41,305 nt of DNA from contig NZ_JPMD01000031.1 in assembly GCF_000732635.1 (NCBI RefSeq), positions 1-41,305 on the forward strand, in the 5' to 3' direction. The translations under genes were made by a program, and so were the position numbers. Within the stretch, counting starts at the first letter, position 1. Each line of letters starts with the position of its first letter. Origin of the DNA: Clostridium sulfidigenes. GTDB lineage: Bacteria > Bacillota > Clostridia > Clostridiales > Clostridiaceae. The notes beneath the pieces are model-generated. The model was not told where the DNA came from and did no database searches. It worked only from the letters and a program-made list of their open reading frames with translations. Of the stretch, positions 39,561 through 41,305 are shown piece after piece.

Positions 39561-39629
39561 ATGAGTAGAGAAATTAACTTTAAATCAACAAAAGTTAATA
39601 TGGCATATTATCTTAGCTATTATAGATAG
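39561..39629 (+). CDS. Tyrosine-rich leader peptide (22 codons)
   Basis: The ORF has a TTAGGAG ribosome site and reads MSREINFKSTKVN followed by MAYYLSYYR and TAG. Four of nine residues at the end are Tyr, in two TAT-TAT pairs within five codons. Two tandem hairpins with T-runs lie downstream and a sodium-dependent amino-acid transporter follows. This is the classical layout of ribosome-mediated attenuation, with Tyr-tRNA supply as the sensed signal. No T-box element is visible. Confidence 0.6.
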   Translation: MSREINFKSTKVNMAYYLSYYR

Positions 39630-39733
39630 GGTTTGTATTTATAAACAATTATAGATGCAAGCCAGTTTAACAAATTTGGTTTGTGTCTATGATGGTTAGG
39701 AAGATTTGCTATACTCAAATGTTTAGTGATTAG

Positions 39734-39816
39734 ACCACATAGATATATCTATGTGGTTTTTATATTTGATGCCTTCTTATTTAAACCACATGGAATCAAT
39801 CTATGTGGTTTTATTT
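39734..39816 (+). terminator. Two tandem attenuator hairpins sharing the same arm
   Basis: Hairpin one: ACCACATAGA (39734-39743) with TCTATGTGGT (39748-39757), loop TATA, then TTTTAT. Hairpin two: AAACCACAT (39783-39791) with ATGTGGTTT (39803-39811), then TTATTTATTTT. The right arms of both contain the identical TCTATGTGGT, so arms can be exchanged. Both precede the transporter's AAGGAG ribosome site. Confidence 0.75.
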
Positions 39817-39838
39817 ATTTTAGGAAGGAGATTAGAAC

Positions 39839-41149
39839 ATGAAAAACAGAGAGAACTTTACAAGTAGAGCAGGATTTGTGATATCTTGTATTGGCGCAGC
39901 AGTAGGACTTGGAAATATATGGATGTTTCCTTACAGGTTAGGGCAAAATGGGGGAGCTGTATTTCTAATACCATACTTTATTTTTGTACTTATACTAGGA
40001 TCAACAGGGTTAATCACAGAGTTTGCCTTTGGAAGAGGTGCCGAGGGAGGAGCTTTAACAGGAATTAAAAAAGGGTTTAAGAATAAAGGTTTAAAGGGAG
40101 GAACTCTCTTTGGATTTATACCAGCCATAGGACTTGCAGGAGTGTTTATGTTTTATAATGTGGTAGTAGGTTGGATAATTAAGTATTTAGGACTTAGCCT
40201 TAGTGGAAATATAAAAAATATTGATATACCTAAGTACTTTGAAAGTTTTGCAGGAAGCACCCAAACTATACCATGGAATTTACTAGCAATAGTACTAGCC
40301 TTGATAATTGTATGTATGGGTATATCTAAGGGAATTGAAAAAATAAATAAAATTATAATGCCTATGCTTTTTGGAATTTTTATATTGTTAGCTATTAGAT
40401 CATTAACTTTACCTGGAGCTATAGATGGGGTGAAGTACCTATTAACACCACAATGGTCATACCTATTTAAAATAAATACATGGGTAATGGCACTTGGTCA
40501 AGCCTTCTTCACAGTATCTTTAAATGGATGCGGAATGGTGGTATATGGTAGTTACATAGAGAAGGATTTAGACATTCCAAGGTCTGCAGTGAGTACTGCT
40601 GTACTTGATACTATTGCGGCATTATTAGCATCCTTTGTTATTATGCCAGCAGTATTTGCCTTTGGCTTAGATCCAGCAGCAGGTCCACCTCTATTATTTA
40701 TAACAATACCAACTATATTTAAAGCTATCCCTGGTGGACAAATACTTATGATACTATTCTTTTTAAGTGTATTATTTGCAGCAATTAGTTCTTCAATAAA
40801 TATGCTAGAAGGGCCAGTAGAATCTTTTATGGCACAAACAAAATTAAGCAGAAAAACAGCTACTATTTTAATAGCTGTAGTGTCATTTGTATTATCAATA
40901 CCTTTAAATTTAAATATGAATTTGTTTAGCAACTTTGCAGATGTAATTACTATAGTAATATCACCATTAGCTGCACTGTTAGTATTTATAGTATTTTACT
41001 TTATGTACAACAAAGAACAGGTGTTAGAAGAAATAAATAGAGGTGCTAAGAGAAAGTTAGGAAATAAATTTTTTATGTTTTCAAAATATGGGTTTATCCT
41101 TATAACAGTATTGGTAATAATACTAGGAATAATTTACGGTGGGATATAA
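39839..41149 (+). CDS. Sodium-dependent amino-acid transporter (NSS/SNF family)
   Basis: The 436-residue product has eleven to twelve helices of the neurotransmitter:sodium symporter fold. The N-terminal SRAGFVISCIGAAVGLGNIW block with the unwound helix 1 (G-A-A-V-G-L-G-N), FGRGAEGGA, MFYNVVVGWI in helix 3 and the helix 6 to 8 region GQAFFTVSLNGCGM are all present, with AAISSSINMLEGPVE later. Bacterial relatives import leucine, tryptophan or tyrosine with Na+. The Tyr-rich leader upstream points to tyrosine or another aromatic amino acid as substrate, as for TyrT of Fusobacterium. GGAAGGAGATTAGAAC precedes the ATG. Confidence 0.93.
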   Translation: MKNRENFTSRAGFVISCIGAAVGLGNIWMFPYRLGQNGGAVFLIPYFIFVLILGSTGLITEFAFGRGAEGGALTGIKKGFKNKGLKGGTLFGFIPAIGLAGVFMFYNVVVGWIIKYLGLSLSGNIKNIDIPKYFESFAGSTQTIPWNLLAIVLALIIVCMGISKGIEKINKIIMPMLFGIFILLAIRSLTLPGAIDGVKYLLTPQWSYLFKINTWVMALGQAFFTVSLNGCGMVVYGSYIEKDLDIPRSAVSTAVLDTIAALLASFVIMPAVFAFGLDPAAGPPLLFITIPTIFKAIPGGQILMILFFLSVLFAAISSSINMLEGPVESFMAQTKLSRKTATILIAVVSFVLSIPLNLNMNLFSNFADVITIVISPLAALLVFIVFYFMYNKEQVLEEINRGAKRKLGNKFFMFSKYGFILITVLVIILGIIYGGI

Positions 41150-41250
41150 GTCTGTTTATACTAATTTTAGATGTGGATTTTCCTATTTTAAAGAGGGTAA
41201 TAACTATATATTCTAAATAGTAAATTCTCTGAAACCCGCATGAACAGAAG

Positions 41251-41287
41251 AACTAGTTAACTATTTTCATAGTTAACTAGTTTTATA
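41251..41287 (+). terminator. Rho-independent terminator after the NSS transporter
   Basis: AACTAGTTAACTAT (41251-41264) pairs perfectly with ATAGTTAACTAGTT (41269-41282) around TTTC, followed by TTATATATT. Confidence 0.82.
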
Positions 41288-41305
41288 TATTAATATTTAT
41301 ATAGT

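Noticed and set aside
39536..39838. T-box riboswitch upstream of the NSS transporter
   Set aside because: There is no GGGTGGNACCGCG T-box sequence or Stem I hallmark; the leader ORF and hairpins explain the region better.

Overview
The window is about 41 kb of very AT-rich, densely coded DNA with strong GGAGG-type ribosome binding sites, rho-independent terminators after most units and many anaerobe-type proteins: the HydG [FeFe]-hydrogenase maturase, 2[4Fe-4S] ferredoxins, a flavodoxin/ferredoxin fusion, CWB2 cell-wall anchoring repeats and an OPT peptide transporter. This fits Clostridium sensu stricto or a close relative. No rRNA, tRNA, CRISPR array or prophage was recognised.

Left part (1-6.1 kb), a decaying surface/accessory region: the start of an IS1182-like transposase, an intact CWB2 surface protein and a broken CWB2 remnant, then a tandem family of small two-helix membrane proteins (one with an in-frame stop). 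A 50-codon fragment resembling the N terminus of clostridial LXG-like, type VII-secreted polymorphic toxins lies between two of these copies. An unrelated membrane protein and a lipoprotein follow. I read this as a possible orphan immunity-gene array left by a toxin locus.

Middle part (6.2-29 kb), metabolic and envelope genes in short operons: a frameshifted PHP hydrolase; a FAD/Rieske oxidoreductase overlapping a tocopherol-cyclase-like gene; an EFR1 flavodoxin-ferredoxin; an exported beta-propeller-like protein; GltS; an aminoacyl-histidine dipeptidase followed by an OPT oligopeptide transporter; an orphan PqqD-like protein; UppP; a LemA/TPM pair; an M32 carboxypeptidase; a 130-bp tandem noncoding repeat; GNAT, rhodanese, ArsR and NifX-like genes; an AEC transporter; and a TM1266-family regulator with HydG, preceded by an untranslated leader that ends in a terminator hairpin.

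Right part (28-41 kb): a ferredoxin/NapH-like membrane pair divergent from a Crp/Fnr regulator with a palindrome between them; a large CbxX-type AAA+ protein with four apparent modules, two of them degenerate; a cytosolic Cu/Zn superoxide dismutase; a PII-like protein coupled to a CPA2 antiporter; a cobalamin riboswitch with a 26-codon ORF and a terminator ahead of a YitT protein; ribosomal protein L25; a PadR regulator coupled to a HAAS-SEDS fusion protein; and a sodium-dependent (NSS) transporter behind a tyrosine-rich leader peptide and two hairpins.

The most distinctive content is the number of cis-acting RNA leaders and DNA palindromes, several of which look like mutually exclusive terminator/antiterminator designs, together with the putative toxin-immunity remnant and the four-module AAA+ protein. 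All functional statements come from reading the sequence and from family knowledge; no database search was run.
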